Source of the DNA: Pedobacter chitinilyticus | Lineage (GTDB): Bacteria > Bacteroidota > Bacteroidia > Sphingobacteriales > Sphingobacteriaceae | DNA: 64,000 nt | Assembly: GCF_003313385.1 (NCBI RefSeq) | Contig: NZ_QMHN01000002.1 | Coordinates: forward strand, 630,603-694,602 | Reading direction: 5' to 3' | Part shown: one piece after another, positions 62,343-64,000 of the stretch | Position numbering within the stretch: the first letter of the stretch is position 1 | How the letters are laid out: each line of letters opens with the position of its first letter | The notes under the pieces: model-generated | Databases searched by the model: none | What the model was told of the DNA's origin: nothing | What the model saw: the letters and a program-made list of their open reading frames with translations, nothing else | Translations under genes and position numbers: made by a program

Positions 62343-64000
62343 ATGAACACCATTATTAAAAAACAAAGAACATATATCCCACAAGACCTCGAAATCAAAT
62401 GGGAAAACCTATCTCCTATTTTTGAGGAACTACAAAATCGAAACATCGATAGCAAAACAGATCTGGAACATTGGCTTCGCGACAAAAGTGAGCTTGAAGC
62501 AGCATTAGAAGAAGATTTTGCCTGGCGTTACATCAAAATGAGTTGCGATACCGCTAACGAACAACTAGTAAAAGACTTCCAATATTTCGCAACCGAAATT
62601 GAACCACAAATAGCACCAATTGCTAACGAACTAAACAAAAAATTAGTAGAAAGTCCTTTTATTGAAGAGCTAGATCAACAGAAATACTTTGTTTACTTAC
62701 GTGGTGTACGAAAAGCTTTAGAATTATTCCGAGAAGAGAACATTCCGCTATTTACCGAATTACAGGTAAAACAACAACAATACCAAGGCATTACTGGAGC
62801 AATGAGCGTTACAATTAACGACCAGGAATACACCTTGGAACAAGCTGGTAATTTCCTAAAAGATACCGATAGGAACGTTCGTCAAAACGCTTGGGAAACC
62901 ATTCAGCAAAGAAGACTGGTGGATAAAGACCAATTGAACATCCTTTTTGACGAGTTGGTGAAGCTACGTCATCAAGTAGCCTTAAATGCTGGCTTCGAGA
63001 ACTATCGCGACTACATGTTCCAAGCACTAGGCCGTTTTGATTATACACCGAAAGACTGTTACGATTTTGCCGAAGCCATCGAAAAGGAAATTGTTCCAAT
63101 CTTAAAAGAACAGGCCGAAAAACGTGAAGAGGCATTAGCTCTGGAAGATTTACGTCCTTGGGATTTAGACGTGAGCACTACTGGGAAACCAGCACTGAAG
63201 CCATTTCAAAATGGCAATGAACTCATCGATAAATCCATTGCTTGTTTTAATAAAATAGACGCCTCGTTGGGCGAAAAACTTTCCATCATGAAAGCAAACC
63301 AGCTTTTTGATGTAGAAAGCAGAATGGGTAAAGCACCTGGAGGTTACAATTATCCATTGGCAGAAACTGGTGCACCTTTCATTTTCATGAATTCGGCCAA
63401 CTCCTTCCGTGATTTAACCACCATGGTACATGAGGGAGGTCATGCCATCCATACATTTTTAACAGCCAATTTAGAGTTGAACGACTTTAAACACTGTCCT
63501 TCGGAAGTGGCCGAATTAGCTTCAATGAGCATGGAATTAATTTCTATGGATCAGTGGTCGGTATATTTTGACAAAGAGGAAGATTTAATAAGGGCAAAAA
63601 AAGAACAACTGATTGACGTGCTGAAAACTTTACCATGGGTCGCAGTGATTGATCAATTCCAACATTGGATTTACACCAATCCAGACCATAATGCCGCCGA
63701 TCGTGAAGAAGCCTTTAAACAAATATACCAAAGATTTGGTGCTGGCTTTGCCAATTGGGAAGGTTACGAAAAGCAATTTGGCAATGTATGGCAAAAACAA
63801 TTGCACCTGTTCGAAGTGCCTTTTTACTACATCGAATACGCCATTGCGCAATTGGGTGCAATAGCCGTTTGGAAAAACTACAAAGAAAATCCGCAAAAAG
63901 GCTTACAACAATACTTGGATGCCCTAGCACTAGGCTACACCAAGCCCATGAACGAGATTTATGAAACCGCTGGAATAAAGTTTGATTTTAGTGCCGCCTA
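62343..64000 (+). CDS. pepF: M3-family oligoendopeptidase, cut by the right window edge
   Basis: 552 complete codons read from the ATG at 62343; the window ends in an incomplete codon (TA), so the C-terminus is missing or just ending. The zinc motif HEGGH lies at 363-367 (Glu364 catalytic), and Glu391 in PSEVAELASM is the likely third ligand. Family members cut short peptides in the cytoplasm. There is no signal peptide. The base composition is back to about 42% G+C (sampled), marking the end of the AT-rich locus. No promoter motif was found in the 69-base upstream gap. Confidence 0.93.
   Translation, partial: MNTIIKKQRTYIPQDLEIKWENLSPIFEELQNRNIDSKTDLEHWLRDKSELEAALEEDFAWRYIKMSCDTANEQLVKDFQYFATEIEPQIAPIANELNKKLVESPFIEELDQQKYFVYLRGVRKALELFREENIPLFTELQVKQQQYQGITGAMSVTINDQEYTLEQAGNFLKDTDRNVRQNAWETIQQRRLVDKDQLNILFDELVKLRHQVALNAGFENYRDYMFQALGRFDYTPKDCYDFAEAIEKEIVPILKEQAEKREEALALEDLRPWDLDVSTTGKPALKPFQNGNELIDKSIACFNKIDASLGEKLSIMKANQLFDVESRMGKAPGGYNYPLAETGAPFIFMNSANSFRDLTTMVHEGGHAIHTFLTANLELNDFKHCPSEVAELASMSMELISMDQWSVYFDKEEDLIRAKKEQLIDVLKTLPWVAVIDQFQHWIYTNPDHNAADREEAFKQIYQRFGAGFANWEGYEKQFGNVWQKQLHLFEVPFYYIEYAIAQLGAIAVWKNYKENPQKGLQQYLDALALGYTKPMNEIYETAGIKFDFSAA

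Noticed and set aside
62815..63135. 106-codon minus-strand frame inside the oligoendopeptidase gene
   Set aside because: Shadow of a gene with an intact zinc motif and continuous coding frame.

Overview
The window looks like a chromosome segment of a Sphingobacteriaceae-type Bacteroidetes (Pedobacter or a close relative). Supporting signs are promoters of the TAnnTTTG type, weak Shine-Dalgarno sites, a 58-residue Bacteroidetes histone H1-like protein, an UpxY-type antiterminator, and several intergenic repeat families of the kind common in this group. No rRNA, tRNA, CRISPR array, prophage or insertion sequence was recognised.

Layout. (1) 0.2-14 kb holds housekeeping and small accessory genes. 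They are an exported protein of unknown function; a thiamin-regulated pair (TPP riboswitch, PnuT-type transporter, acyl-CoA-dehydrogenase-like flavoprotein); a small exported DUF3887-like protein flanked by direct copies of a composite repeat; parC; a retropepsin-like protein; ligA; dapA; a histone H1-like gene; and an alpha-oxoamine-synthase-type PLP enzyme. (2) 14.4-30.8 kb is the complete dcw (division and cell wall) cluster on the minus strand, transcribed mraZ-rsmH-ftsL-ftsI-murE-mraY-murD-ftsW-murG-murC-ftsQ-ftsA-ftsZ. It has an MraZ-type operator in front of mraZ and DnaA-box-like 9-mers in front of ftsZ. (3) 31.0-33.6 kb is a gapA-acetyltransferase-pgk glycolytic operon. (4) 33.7-62.3 kb is a surface polysaccharide locus. 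A WecA-like initiating transferase and a GT2 enzyme lie on the minus strand. A divergent plus-strand unit of about 26 kb carries a Wza-like exporter, a Wzc-like tyrosine kinase, an UpxY/NusG-type antiterminator, asnB, Wzm/Wzt ABC exporter genes, twelve glycosyltransferases or glycosyltransferase-like proteins, two hexapeptide acyltransferases, one membrane acyltransferase, two FkbM methyltransferases and a Wzy-like polymerase. (5) The right edge is an incomplete M3 oligoendopeptidase gene.

The most interesting points are these. A short element just downstream of the UpxY-family gene resembles the enterobacterial JUMPstart/ops signal read by RfaH, and about 22 kb of uninterrupted same-strand genes follow it. 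Base composition falls sharply inside wzt, at the junction between its ATPase domain and its putative sugar-binding domain, which suggests that a variable serotype cassette is joined there. A TPP riboswitch re-assigns an apparent PnuC transporter to thiamin uptake and places a flavoenzyme in the thiamin regulon. A 10-bp-periodic AAAGTGGT array precedes mraZ. All functional calls come from reading motifs and gene order; no database search was run.
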